From: Planktomarina sp.
GTDB lineage: Bacteria > Pseudomonadota > Alphaproteobacteria > Rhodobacterales > Rhodobacteraceae
DNA: 64,000 nucleotides
Assembly (NCBI GenBank): GCA_017856985.1
Contig: JAFMEA010000001.1
Location: forward strand, 62,001 to 126,000
Direction of reading: 5' to 3'
The notes beneath the pieces are model-generated. The model saw only the letters and a program-made list of their open reading frames with translations, was not told where the DNA came from and made no database searches. A program made the translations under genes and the position numbers. This document shows, one piece after another, positions 49,295 through 58,675 of the stretch (position 1 is the first letter of the stretch; every line of letters begins with the position of its first letter).

Positions 49295-50407
49295 TTACTG
49301 TAATTTTATTTTTTTTAATAATGAAAGGCCTGCAAATCCATCCACAGGCAGATTGTTTGCAATCTGAAAAGCTTCAATGGCCATTTTAGTATTAGGGCCA
49401 ATAAATCCATCTGCACCAATTGTGTCATACCCCAATTTTGTTAGTTGATTCTGTAGATATTGAATCTCTGATTGGTTTAATCCACGAAGATCGCCACCAG
49501 GTGGGAACTGTAATGGAGGTGCTCCTTGTAAGCGATCTGCCAAATTCCCCACTGCAATGGCGTAAGCTGGTGCATTATTGTAGCGCAGTAAAGCGTTAAA
49601 GTTTTCTGAAACTAGAAATCCTAATGAGGAAACCCCACCTGGTAAGACCAATTGGGCGACGTAATTCGGTATGCTCGACTTTTCGGATAGGAGTCCAAGG
49701 TTCTTCCAATCTTTTATCCATTGTGGTGGATATTTTAGCAAAGAAGGTAAATCTTCATTTTTGGAAAAATATGCTACCTCGCCCCATGGAGTGTCAGGAA
49801 TCCAGCCATGGCAAATTAAAAAATTAGCTGTTGATGTTAAAGCATCTGCTGGGTCGTCAGACCAAATATCTGATTTACCACTATTAGCTGATATAGCAAA
49901 ATCGATATAAGACTTTGGCATAAACTGAGTATGCCCCATGGCCCCAGCCCAACTTCCCAGAATTTGGTTGGGTAGTTTAATGCCTTGATTGATAATTTCA
50001 AAGGTGGATAAAAGCTGCGCCTCAAACATTGAGCGACGCCGACCTTGGGACGCTAATGTTGCTAATGCAGAAAGGACAGGCACGTCTCCACGGATGCTGC
50101 CATAGTTTGTTTCCATTCCCCAAATAGCTGCAACAATATGACGATCTACCTGATACTTAAATTCAATATCATCGAAAGTTTTCGCATGTTTTGATAAGGC
50201 GGCTTGACCCTGTATAATCCGAATTTCGTTCGCTGTCATTTCAACGTATTGTTGGAGCGTTTTCTGGGTTTCGGTCTGTGCTATATCTGCTTGAGATGAG
50301 TTTAAATTAGGTTTTAGGAATGGAGAAACTTGGTCTAAAATTTCAGGTGAAATTCCGCCGTCTAAGGCACGTCTTAAAAAATCAGTTTTCCAGTCTTCAA
50401 AAGTCAT
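49295..50407 (-). CDS. MltB-like lytic murein transglycosylase with PG-binding domain
   Basis: A 370-aa protein with an SltB/MltB transglycosylase domain (about 65-280) and a C-terminal peptidoglycan-binding domain (about 305-366; LQNQLTKLGYDTIGADGFIG). The catalytic Glu is in AAIWGMETNYGSIRG. No signal peptide is present: the ORF begins MTFEDWKTDFLRRAL, which corresponds to the mature N-terminus of homologues, and the only upstream in-frame codons before a TAA give no start. The ATG overlaps the rnr stop by 4 nt. Either export uses another route, or the N-terminal region was lost when the genes were compacted. Confidence 0.85.
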   Translation of the reverse strand: MTFEDWKTDFLRRALDGGISPEILDQVSPFLKPNLNSSQADIAQTETQKTLQQYVEMTANEIRIIQGQAALSKHAKTFDDIEFKYQVDRHIVAAIWGMETNYGSIRGDVPVLSALATLASQGRRRSMFEAQLLSTFEIINQGIKLPNQILGSWAGAMGHTQFMPKSYIDFAISANSGKSDIWSDDPADALTSTANFLICHGWIPDTPWGEVAYFSKNEDLPSLLKYPPQWIKDWKNLGLLSEKSSIPNYVAQLVLPGGVSSLGFLVSENFNALLRYNNAPAYAIAVGNLADRLQGAPPLQFPPGGDLRGLNQSEIQYLQNQLTKLGYDTIGADGFIGPNTKMAIEAFQIANNLPVDGFAGLSLLKKIKLQ

Positions 50408-52650
50408 TTCCGTTTTCGGGTAACCTTTCTGGACTTTCCCTTTTGGGAACCCTTTTTATAACTTGAATACCTATTTCTGCGTTTTCCTTGACTTATTTGC
50501 AACTTGGAACTTTCTAACTCTAGCAATTCTAACAGAATACCTCCTGTAACTGGTTTTGCTTCAGAGAGACGTACCAGCGCTTGAAGTCCCAAACTGATTA
50601 TAGTGCCAGTTTCTGTGCCCCTTAATGTCTGGTTTTCAGGGTCATGTTCAAAATATTCGCGCCCTAAAGAGTGAATTGGTACCAACCCATCAGCACCTGT
50701 TTCATCCAACTTAACAAAGACACCAAACCTTGCGACACCTGATATGCGTCCCGAAAATTCATTTCCAATCCGTTCCGCCATGAAGCTTGCTAAATAACGA
50801 TCTGTGGTATCTCGTTCAGCAACCATTGAGCGTCGCTCGGTATCGCTGATTTGTTTTGCGGTTTCGTCCAGCATTTCCAAATCTTGTAGTGATAGCCCGT
50901 CTGTGTTCCAATTATGCGCCGAAACTAAGGCTCTATGTATTAAAAGGTCTGCATATCGTCGGATTGGAGACGTAAAATGTGCGTAATTTTTTAGGGCTAA
51001 TCCAAAGTGTGACATATTCTGAGGGCTATAATATGCCTGTGTCATGGATCGTAATGTTGAAAGATTAATTAATTCAGCTTCATCTCTCCCTGTTGCCGCT
51101 TGTAACAGCTGATTAAGGTGTCTAGTTTTTAAAACTTGCCCTTTGGCCAGAAGTAATCCAACGGATTTAGCAGTGTCACGTAGAGAATTTAGCTTCTCAG
51201 GGCTTGGCTCTTCATGTACGCGAAACAAAAGTGGTTGTTTATTGGCAATCAAAGTTTCTGCAGCAGCCACATTTGCTAGTACCATGCACTCCTCAATTAA
51301 CCGATGCGCATCGAGGCGGTCACGGAAATTGATTGAGGTAACTTTGCCTGTATCTGATAATATAATTTTCCGCTCTGGTAAGTCTAAGTCTAGAGGTTGT
51401 CGGGCTTCTCGTGCTATTTTGAGGGCTTCATATGCAGCAGACAATGGTTTCAAAACTGTTTCAACCAACGGTGCAGCACGCTCTGAAGGGTTACCATCTA
51501 TAGCAGCCTGTGCCTCCTCATACGACAAAGACGCGAGAGATCGCATTATTCCACGCACAAACCTATGTGATATTTTTTCACCTTTTGCCGACAGTTTCAT
51601 TTCAACAGCAATACAGGGTCGGGTGACACCCTCGTGCAAGGAACACAAATCACCGGACAAGCGATCTGGCAGCATAGGGACAACTCTATCTGGGAAATAG
51701 GTTGAATTTCCTCGATTCCTGGCCTCAGCATCTAGGGCTGAACCGGAAGCAACGTAATGCGCAACATCGGCAATTGCGACCCAAAGCAAAAAACCATTTG
51801 GGTTTTTGGGATCAGTATCAATTACTGCACAACAGGCATCATCGTGATCTCGCGCATCAGCAGGATCAATGGTGATCAGTGGGAGTGAGGTTAAATCATC
51901 ACGGTTTTTGTTACTAGCAGGTTTGGCTTCTTCCGCCTGTGCCAGAACCAAATCTGGAAATTCATCTGGAATATTATGTTGATGAATAGCTATTAAAGAC
52001 ACAGATTTTGGTGCTGATGGGTCACCTAGCCTTGTTATAATACGTCCGCGAGAAAGTCCTAACCGCTCTTTTGGACCCGACGGTTCTAGCTCTACTAACT
52101 CGCCGTCTTTGGCTCCATTAAGTGCGTCTTGACTGACTAGCCACTCTTTTGCTTCACCCTTGTTAATCGGTAGAATTCGGCCACCTTCGGAACTGGTACG
52201 AAAAATACCGAGGATCCTTTTGGGGTTTGCGACAATGCGACGTATCAGCTGACCTGTATATTGATGACCCTCTCCACCACTCTCAATGGTTAACCGAGCT
52301 AAAATACGATCACCTTGGCCTAATGCAGGTTTTCCAGCTTGGACTGGCATCAACACTTTTGGCAATACTCCAGAGCCTTCCCAATCCAAAGGTACAGCAA
52401 ACATTTCACCTTGGTCGTCAGGTCCCAGCATTTGTAGAACTGAAACTGGGGGCAATTTGTTAGGATCATTAAATTCCCGCCTAACTTTTGTAATATGGCC
52501 TTCAGCTTTTAATTCATTCAATATTTTTTTGAGTTCAATGCGTGCTGCGCCTTTTATACCAAAAGCTTTGGAGATGTCTCGTTTAGACGATTTTTCTGGG
52601 TGAGTGCGGACCCATTTAAGAATGTCTGCTTTAGTTGGAAGTTTAGCCAT
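50404..52650 (-). CDS. rnr: Ribonuclease R
   Basis: 3'-5' exoribonuclease that degrades structured RNA and, with SmpB and tmRNA, non-stop mRNA. The 748-aa protein has an N-terminal winged-helix (residues 5-55), cold-shock domains, the RNB catalytic domain with ITIDPADARDHDDAC and the channel motif HFTSPIRRYADLLIHRAL, an S1 domain (about 640-725; GRISGVARFGVFVKL) and a basic tail (QKGKSRKVTRKRK). Start ATG 52650. It overlaps the MltB-like gene. Ribosome-rescue function links it loosely to arfB in this window. Confidence 0.95.
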   Translation of the reverse strand: MAKLPTKADILKWVRTHPEKSSKRDISKAFGIKGAARIELKKILNELKAEGHITKVRREFNDPNKLPPVSVLQMLGPDDQGEMFAVPLDWEGSGVLPKVLMPVQAGKPALGQGDRILARLTIESGGEGHQYTGQLIRRIVANPKRILGIFRTSSEGGRILPINKGEAKEWLVSQDALNGAKDGELVELEPSGPKERLGLSRGRIITRLGDPSAPKSVSLIAIHQHNIPDEFPDLVLAQAEEAKPASNKNRDDLTSLPLITIDPADARDHDDACCAVIDTDPKNPNGFLLWVAIADVAHYVASGSALDAEARNRGNSTYFPDRVVPMLPDRLSGDLCSLHEGVTRPCIAVEMKLSAKGEKISHRFVRGIMRSLASLSYEEAQAAIDGNPSERAAPLVETVLKPLSAAYEALKIAREARQPLDLDLPERKIILSDTGKVTSINFRDRLDAHRLIEECMVLANVAAAETLIANKQPLLFRVHEEPSPEKLNSLRDTAKSVGLLLAKGQVLKTRHLNQLLQAATGRDEAELINLSTLRSMTQAYYSPQNMSHFGLALKNYAHFTSPIRRYADLLIHRALVSAHNWNTDGLSLQDLEMLDETAKQISDTERRSMVAERDTTDRYLASFMAERIGNEFSGRISGVARFGVFVKLDETGADGLVPIHSLGREYFEHDPENQTLRGTETGTIISLGLQALVRLSEAKPVTGGILLELLELESSKLQISQGKRRNRYSSYKKGSQKGKSRKVTRKRK

Positions 52651-52750
52651 GTAATTCCGATAACACGCACCTTTGATATTCTAAACCCTTGGATTTATCT
52701 CGCCAATAGTTAAATATAGAAATAGCCATGAAACTTTCGGAAAAATTTAA

Positions 52751-53170
52751 ATGAAATATATTTTAGTTGCCTTTTTGATGGCTTGTAGTTCGGTTTCAGC
52801 CGAAAGTTATATTCTGGGGAACCTCACAATAAAGGATGCGTTTGCATATCCAACCAATGGGAGGAGTGGTGTGGGATATTTTGTTGTACAAAACCAAGGT
52901 GCCGAAGATACCCTTATTAAGATTGTTGGAGATTACCCTCGAGTTATGGTTCATGAATCAATAATGGAAAACGGTGTTATGAGTATGAAACACCGTATGA
53001 AAGTGAAAGTTCCAGCTGGTGAGGTATTTGAATTTAAACCTGGTGCTCACCACGTAATGTTTATGGGTCTAACTGATGACTGGAACGTGGATGACGAAAT
53101 AGCTGTAACATTAAAGTTTGAGACTGCTGGATCGTTAGATATTAAGTTTGTGGTAATTCCACGCCCATAA
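52751..53170 (+). CDS. Periplasmic copper chaperone PCu(A)C
   Basis: Delivers Cu(I) to the CuA or CuB site of cytochrome c oxidase. The 139-aa protein has a signal peptide ending near SVSA, and the copper motif H(M)x10Mx21HxM is intact: His68, Met79, His101 and Met103. No SCO partner gene is adjacent. It is divergent from rnr and convergent with aroC. Respiratory context in the window includes petABC and cytochrome c2. Confidence 0.93.
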   Translation: MKYILVAFLMACSSVSAESYILGNLTIKDAFAYPTNGRSGVGYFVVQNQGAEDTLIKIVGDYPRVMVHESIMENGVMSMKHRMKVKVPAGEVFEFKPGAHHVMFMGLTDDWNVDDEIAVTLKFETAGSLDIKFVVIPRP

Positions 53171-53181
53171 TAGATAATTTG

Positions 53182-54282
53182 TCAGCCAATTTTACCCTGA
53201 TTTTCGCCCACTTGACCTCGATGCAATAACAAATGGTCAAGTATTACACATGCCATCATAGCTTCACCAACTGGGACTGCCCTAATCCCAACACAAGGAT
53301 CATGTCGCCCTTTGGTAACAATTTCGGAATCTTTGCCCGCCTTTGTTACCGTCTTACGTTTGGTAAGGATGGATGAGGTTGGCTTTACTGCAAATCTTAC
53401 AACTAAATCTTGACCTGTACTAATACCGCCCAAGATCCCACCTGCATGATTAGAGCTATATTCAGGCCCATTTGTACCCATTGAGATCTCGTCAGCATTA
53501 GCCTCGCCGGTTAGCTCAGCTACAGCCATCCCATCACCAATTTCAACGCCCTTAACTGCATTAATACTCATCATTGCCGCCGCTAGATCTGTATCAAGCT
53601 TGCCGTAGATTGGTGCTCCAATTCCGGCTGGCACACCCTGGGCAATTATTTCGATTACTGCGCCAACTGAGCTACCTGATTTTCTCAAATTATCTAAATA
53701 TTTTGCCCAATCTTTTGCTGCATTAGCATCAGGTGTCCAAAATGGGTTGTTACTAATTTCATCAAAATTCATATTTTTGCGATTAATTTTATTAGGACCC
53801 ATTTGACACATAAACCCAGTAATTTGAACTGATGGCGCTAAGGCCTGAATAACTTCTCTTGCCAAACCACCAGCCGCAACTCTTGCGGCAGTTTCGCGAG
53901 CTGAGCTTCGGCCCCCTCCACGATAATCACGGATCCCATACTTTTGCCAATATGTAATGTCTGCATGACCAGGACGAAATTTTTCAATGATATCAGTATA
54001 ATCTTTTGAACGTTGGTCAGTATTTTTGATCATAAGCTGGATTGGGGTGCCTGTAGTTTTGCCGTCAAAAACACCAGATAAAATTTCTACTTCATCTAAT
54101 TCTCGCCGTTGGGTAGTGTATTTATTCTGTCCTGGTTTGCGTTTGTCCAACCAACGTTGGAGCATTCCCGCAGTTATTTCAATACCTGGAGGACACCCAT
54201 CAATTGTGGCACCTATCGCGACTCCATGGCTCTCACCCCAAGTGGTAACCCGAAACAAACGTCCAAAAGTATTCAAGCTCAT
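53182..54282 (-). CDS. aroC: Chorismate synthase
   Basis: FMN-dependent anti-1,4-elimination of phosphate from EPSP to chorismate, the last step of the shikimate pathway. The 366-aa protein begins [15 protein letters not shown], contains [21 protein letters not shown], the [14 protein letters not shown] loop and near the C-terminus [14 protein letters not shown], all diagnostic. Length is normal. ATG 54282. Preceded on the other side by the thi riboswitch region. Confidence 0.96.
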   Translation of the reverse strand: MSLNTFGRLFRVTTWGESHGVAIGATIDGCPPGIEITAGMLQRWLDKRKPGQNKYTTQRRELDEVEILSGVFDGKTTGTPIQLMIKNTDQRSKDYTDIIEKFRPGHADITYWQKYGIRDYRGGGRSSARETAARVAAGGLAREVIQALAPSVQITGFMCQMGPNKINRKNMNFDEISNNPFWTPDANAAKDWAKYLDNLRKSGSSVGAVIEIIAQGVPAGIGAPIYGKLDTDLAAAMMSINAVKGVEIGDGMAVAELTGEANADEISMGTNGPEYSSNHAGGILGGISTGQDLVVRFAVKPTSSILTKRKTVTKAGKDSEIVTKGRHDPCVGIRAVPVGEAMMACVILDHLLLHRGQVGENQGKIG

Positions 54283-54472
54283 CTAAACAGCTCCTTTGTA
54301 ATTAAGAATATCTCTGCCGGTGCATCGGAGCAAGAGCTAGACTATGATAATCAAAGATACTGTTGAATTGTGTAAAAAGAAACGCAACATAATTCTGGAA
54401 TCTAATTTTTTTAAAAATTAAATCTAAAATCTCAGGGATTGCATTCCGCCTAAGAAGGGCATAGCGATAAAG

Positions 54473-54599
54473 AACCTCGGGGAGCCAAGTTTGGCTGAGA
54501 TGCATTAGTGAACCCGTAGAACCTGAACCGGCTAGAACCGGCGGAGGGAAGGTTTGGACTCTCCAATCTCTGACCCCGTTCGGCGAAATGGAGATTTAT
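54473..54599 (+). promoter_or_regulatory. TPP (thi-box) riboswitch of thiBPQ
   Basis: The thi-box runs from about 54473 to 54554: AACCT, GGGGAGCC, TTGGCTGAGATGC, ACCCGTAGAACCTGAACC and CCGGCGGAGGGAAGGTT. The outer AACCT (54473-54477) pairs with AGGTT (54550-54554). Downstream, AATCTC (54565-54570) can pair with GAGATT (54591-54596), which includes most of the GGAG ribosome-binding site (54590-54593). Ligand binding is thus expected to block translation of thiB. Confidence 0.95.
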
Positions 54600-55577
54600 A
54601 TGAGAAGCCTTTCCCTATTCGCTGGACTGTTTTTGACAAGTGCGGCAGTTGCTGACACCCCTGTACTGACAGTCTATACTTATGACAGCTTTATTTCAGA
54701 TTGGGGCCCTGGTCCCGCTGTCGAAGCTGCTTTTGAAGCCCAGTGTTCCTGTGACCTTCAGATGATTGGTGCTGGTGACGGCGCCGAACTATTGTCCCGA
54801 GTGAAGCTAGAGGGCGCCAGATCTGAGGCTGATATTATACTTGGACTCGATACGAACTTAATGGCTGATGCCATGAAAACTGACCTTTTTGAACCAGTTT
54901 CGATTGTGGCAGATTATGCTGTTCCTAATGGGTGGAATAATAAATTCTTTACTCCTTTCGACTGGGGGTACTTTGCTTTCGTACAAAATGTTGGTTTAGA
55001 AACGGTATCAAATTTTAGGGAACTTGCTGATAGTGATTTAAAAATAGTGATCCAAGATCCGCGTTCATCAACGCCTGGCTTAGGTTTGTTGATGTGGGTG
55101 AAAGCTGCTTATGGAGCTGATGCTAAAAAAATATGGAATGATTTAAACGATAATATAGTAACCGTAACTGCTGGGTGGTCTGAAGCCTATGGCATGTTTC
55201 TAGAAGGTGAAGCTGATATGGTTTTATCTTACACGACTTCTCCTGCTTACCATATTATTGCAGAGCAGGATAATTCAAAAACATTTGCTGCTTTTGATGA
55301 GGGTCACTACATGCAGGTCGAAGTTGCTGGAAAATTACGTTCAACTGATCAGCCAATATTAGCTGATCAGTTTTTAAAGTTTATGGTATCTGATGTCTTT
55401 CAGGACATAATCCCAACTACTAATTGGATGTTCCCGGCAGTTACCCCAATAGGGGGACTTCCAGACGGTTTTCCAAAAGCCCTTCCTGCAAAGAAATCTC
55501 TAATATTTAGTCCTTCTGATGCCGCACTTTTGCGTGAGGACGCGTTATTAGAGTGGCAGGCAGCGTTATCGCAATAA
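54600..55577 (+). CDS. thiB: Thiamine/TPP ABC transporter, periplasmic binding protein ThiB
   Basis: Solute-binding protein for thiamine, TMP and TPP. The 325-aa protein has a signal peptide ending near AAVADTPV and the class V/II periplasmic binding-protein fold, with LTVYTYDSFISDWGPGPAVE, a family start, and FDWGYFAFVQN. ATG 54600 has GGAG 7 nt upstream, the site controlled by the TPP riboswitch. The stop overlaps thiP by 25 nt. Standard length. Confidence 0.93.
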   Translation: MRSLSLFAGLFLTSAAVADTPVLTVYTYDSFISDWGPGPAVEAAFEAQCSCDLQMIGAGDGAELLSRVKLEGARSEADIILGLDTNLMADAMKTDLFEPVSIVADYAVPNGWNNKFFTPFDWGYFAFVQNVGLETVSNFRELADSDLKIVIQDPRSSTPGLGLLMWVKAAYGADAKKIWNDLNDNIVTVTAGWSEAYGMFLEGEADMVLSYTTSPAYHIIAEQDNSKTFAAFDEGHYMQVEVAGKLRSTDQPILADQFLKFMVSDVFQDIIPTTNWMFPAVTPIGGLPDGFPKALPAKKSLIFSPSDAALLREDALLEWQAALSQ

Positions 55578-57118
55578 GTTTACGATTAATATTTGGTGGA
55601 GCAGTAATTACTGCTCTACTGACTTTTTCTTTTGGAACGGCTGCTGTGGTTGCCTTGAGAGGTCATGGATTTGGCCCTTTGTTGCCAACAGATCTGTCTG
55701 CTATTCGGTTTACACTTTGGCAAGCACTTGTCTCGGCATTTTTGAGTGTCTCTGTCGCCATTCCGGTTGCGCGAGCGCTCTCAAGGCAGAGTTTTTTTGG
55801 ACGTAGAGCTTTAATTACGCTTCTAGGCGCCCCTTTTATTCTTCCAGTACTTGTTGGTGTTTTAGGCTTGCTATCAGTTTTTGGTCGTTCTGGTTGGATC
55901 AGTGAGTTACTTTTGTTTTTTGGCTTTGGAAGGCTTTCTATTTACGGTGCTTCTGGGGTTATTTTAGCACATGTATTTTTTAATTTACCCTTGGCTACGC
56001 GGTTTATCCTGCAGGGTTGGAGTGGAGTGCCTGCGGAGAGGTTCCGTTTAACTGATAGCCTTGGTGCTAACTCATGGTCTAGATTTCTTCTAATTGAATG
56101 GCCAATGCTAAGGGGTGTGCTACCGGGTGCGTTCGTTTTAATTTTTCTTTTATGCCTAACTAGTTTTACAGTAGCGTTGGCCGTAGGTGGAGGGCCCAAA
56201 GGTACAACAATTGAGCTCGCGATATACCAAGCGTTTCGATTTGAGTTTAATTTAGGAAAAGCTGCCAGCTTGGCTACGATACAGTTTGGACTTTGTGGAA
56301 TAGTGGCACTTCTAGCGTTTCTAGTACCATTGCCCAAGGTCGGGGATATTGGACTTGATCGGTTGGCACATCAATTTGGGGCCAGAAAGCATCGTAGATT
56401 GGATATAATCTGGATTTCTGGCGCCGCAGGATTTCTTATATTACCGCTTTCCGCAATTCTTTTTCGTGGCTTGGGAGGCATTTTAAGCCTGCCAGGACAG
56501 GTTTTTTCAGCAAGTATAACTTCTCTATTAATAGCATTGATTTCAACGGGAGTTTGTATTTTTTTAGCTTTAGGTTTATCGTTATCTATTGCTTACAGCA
56601 GGCTTAATACTCAAAAAATAGTAGAAGGAATCAGTGTTCTAGGGCTCTCTACCAGCCCATTAGTTGTGGGCACGGGCCTATTTCTAATGATTTTCCCATT
56701 CGTCAATCCCGCAAGTCTAGCTATACCAGTGACAGCCTTTGTAAATGCAATGATGGCTATGCCGTTTGCCTTACGCGTTTTAATCCCAGCGGTGCGTGAT
56801 ATTTATAATGAATATCTACATTTGCGGTTGAGCTTAAACATGGGACGAGGCATTTGGTTGATGCGTATTGTTTTTCCAAGATTGCGCCGCCCGGTTGGTT
56901 TCTCAGCGGGCTTAGTGGCTGCGCTCTCAATGGGTGACTTTGGAGTTATTGCGTTGTTTGCAAGTCCTGATTTGCAAACCCTGCCTCTTATACTTTATCG
57001 ATTAATGGGATCATACCAAATGGATCAGGCTGCAGCGGTGTCAGTCGTTCTTGTGGCTCAGAGCCTCTTTCTTTTTTGGATTTTTGATCGCGGGGGACGA
57101 GGACATACTGAATCTTAA
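55553..57118 (+). CDS. thiP: Thiamine/TPP ABC transporter permease ThiP
   Basis: Two-fold repeat permease of the binding-protein-dependent transport family; 521 aa with about 12 hydrophobic segments. Both EAA-type loops are visible: FRLTDSLGANSWSRFLLIEWPMLRG in the first half, and NEYLHLRLSLNMGRGIWLMRIVFPRLRRP in the second half. The start at GTG 55553 overlaps thiB by 25 nt; there is no ATG nearby and the preceding Shine-Dalgarno is weak, so translation is probably coupled to thiB. Confidence 0.92.
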   Translation: MAGSVIAISLRLIFGGAVITALLTFSFGTAAVVALRGHGFGPLLPTDLSAIRFTLWQALVSAFLSVSVAIPVARALSRQSFFGRRALITLLGAPFILPVLVGVLGLLSVFGRSGWISELLLFFGFGRLSIYGASGVILAHVFFNLPLATRFILQGWSGVPAERFRLTDSLGANSWSRFLLIEWPMLRGVLPGAFVLIFLLCLTSFTVALAVGGGPKGTTIELAIYQAFRFEFNLGKAASLATIQFGLCGIVALLAFLVPLPKVGDIGLDRLAHQFGARKHRRLDIIWISGAAGFLILPLSAILFRGLGGILSLPGQVFSASITSLLIALISTGVCIFLALGLSLSIAYSRLNTQKIVEGISVLGLSTSPLVVGTGLFLMIFPFVNPASLAIPVTAFVNAMMAMPFALRVLIPAVRDIYNEYLHLRLSLNMGRGIWLMRIVFPRLRRPVGFSAGLVAALSMGDFGVIALFASPDLQTLPLILYRLMGSYQMDQAAAVSVVLVAQSLFLFWIFDRGGRGHTES

Positions 57119-57803
57119 ACAAACTTGTTTCAGACAGGGAAAATTTGCATTAACGGCTAATTTTGAAGTTTCTAAAGGAGCTCGCATCGCGATTATTGGT
57201 CCGTCTGGAGGAGGTAAATCAACACTACTTCATGGTATCTCTGGTTTTTTGAAGCCAACTACAGGCCAAGTGCTTTGGGAAGGTGAGCCTATGTCTGACC
57301 ATCCTGGAGAGCGGCCATTGAGTATTCTTTTTCAAGACCATAATTTATTCCCGCATCTTTGTGTTGCCGACAATATAGCTGTGGGCATAAACCCAAATAT
57401 GCGCCTCTCGGAAGAGCAGATTTTACTTGCTAAAAATGCGCTTGATCAGGTGGGTTTGAGTGAGAAAGCCGCTGATTTTCCCCGAGACCTTTCAGGTGGC
57501 CAGCGAGGCAGAGTTGGTTTGGCTAGAATTCTATTACGTAAACGGCCTTTGATTTTGTTGGACGAGCCATTTTCAGCACTTGGTCCCGCATTGAAAGACG
57601 AAATGCTAGAACTTTTAAGCCAAATACTAGATTTAACAGAAGCTTCAGCACTTATGGTTACTCACGATACTAATGATGCAATTAGGTTTGGTGATCAGGC
57701 TATTTTAGTAGCAGAAGGACTGGCCCATGAACCTCAGGAAATTCAAAGCTTGTTTTCCAACCCACCTCCAGCCTTAAAGGAGTATATTGGGGATCGTGCG
57801 TAG
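57084..57803 (+). CDS. thiQ: Thiamine/TPP ABC transporter ATP-binding protein ThiQ
   Basis: ATPase subunit of the thiBPQ importer, about 232-240 aa. Walker A GPSGGGKST, the signature LSGGQRGRVGLARILL, Walker B LILLDEPFSALGP and the switch His in VTHDTNDA are all present. The start is unclear: no ATG or GTG fits. A TTG at 57084 is the nearest ordinary start. The family N-terminus (LNLKQTCFRQGKF) suggests initiation at ATA 57105 or CTG 57108, 2-5 nt after a GAGG at 57099-57102. The gene overlaps the end of thiP. Confidence 0.9.
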   Translation: MIAGDEDILNLKQTCFRQGKFALTANFEVSKGARIAIIGPSGGGKSTLLHGISGFLKPTTGQVLWEGEPMSDHPGERPLSILFQDHNLFPHLCVADNIAVGINPNMRLSEEQILLAKNALDQVGLSEKAADFPRDLSGGQRGRVGLARILLRKRPLILLDEPFSALGPALKDEMLELLSQILDLTEASALMVTHDTNDAIRFGDQAILVAEGLAHEPQEIQSLFSNPPPALKEYIGDRA

Positions 57804-57856
57804 TGAGTCTAGCCTGTTTTTGTTGGAGGCGGGCGATTTAAACATAATTTTAACGC

Positions 57857-58675
57857 TTATATTTCTCGATTTTTAATTGGTTTCCAGAGTGCTTTGTTTG
57901 CTAGAAACAAAAGGATAGTCAAAAGCCCCAAAATTAAAACACCAACTGTACCAGCGCGCTTTCTATCGTTTAGTTTTGGTTCTGCAGTCCACATTAGAAA
58001 CGCGGATATATCCTCTGAAAGATGTTTCAGATCATTTTTGTGCCCATCTTCAAATTCCACAATCTCATCTTCTAGTGGTGGTGCCATTGAAATCCAACCA
58101 CCCGGGTAGGCTGTATTCTCGTATAAAGTGGTGCCAGAGGCAGTTTTTTCTTTGCCAGTGTAGCCAGTTAATAATGACAAAATATATTCTGGACCACCCA
58201 TTCCTTTTAGTAACTGGTTGATCCCTGTGCTCACTGGACCGTGGAACCCTGCGCGTGCTTTAGCCATAAGTGACAAGTCTGGAGCATTCGAATTTCCACC
58301 TTTTGGAAAATGATCTGCTGGAAGTGCGTCGCGATAATCTCCTTCCCCGTCGTTTAGTGATTGATCCCACACCTGAACAAATTGTGTAGCATAAGCCCGC
58401 ACCTCAGCTTTGCTCAGCTGGGGACCGCCCTCATCGCCAAGGGTTCGAATGGGCACAAACTTCATACCGTGGCAGGAGGAACAAACTTCAGTGTATACTT
58501 TAAGCCCACGGCGTAATTGTTCCTGGTCGTAAGAGCCAAAAGGACCTTCAAACGAGAAGTCGTGATCATCTACATGGCCTTCGCTGCCGGCTGCTTGGAC
58601 TCCACTCCCACCAAGGACTAATGCTAATGTGATGCTTAAAGTAAATTTCTTGAGCACAATTAGACCCCTTCTCAC
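57857..58675 (-). CDS. petC: Ubiquinol-cytochrome c reductase, cytochrome c1
   Basis: Haem c subunit of the bc1 complex that passes electrons to cytochrome c2. The 272-aa protein has a signal peptide ([19 protein letters not shown]), haem motif Cys65-Ser-Ser-Cys68-His69 with [10 protein letters not shown], the axial Met region [10 protein letters not shown] and a C-terminal membrane anchor ([21 protein letters not shown]). ATG 58675 overlaps the petB stop by 4 nt. It is the last gene of petABC. Confidence 0.95.
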   Translation of the reverse strand: MRRGLIVLKKFTLSITLALVLGGSGVQAAGSEGHVDDHDFSFEGPFGSYDQEQLRRGLKVYTEVCSSCHGMKFVPIRTLGDEGGPQLSKAEVRAYATQFVQVWDQSLNDGEGDYRDALPADHFPKGGNSNAPDLSLMAKARAGFHGPVSTGINQLLKGMGGPEYILSLLTGYTGKEKTASGTTLYENTAYPGGWISMAPPLEDEIVEFEDGHKNDLKHLSEDISAFLMWTAEPKLNDRKRAGTVGVLILGLLTILLFLANKALWKPIKNREI

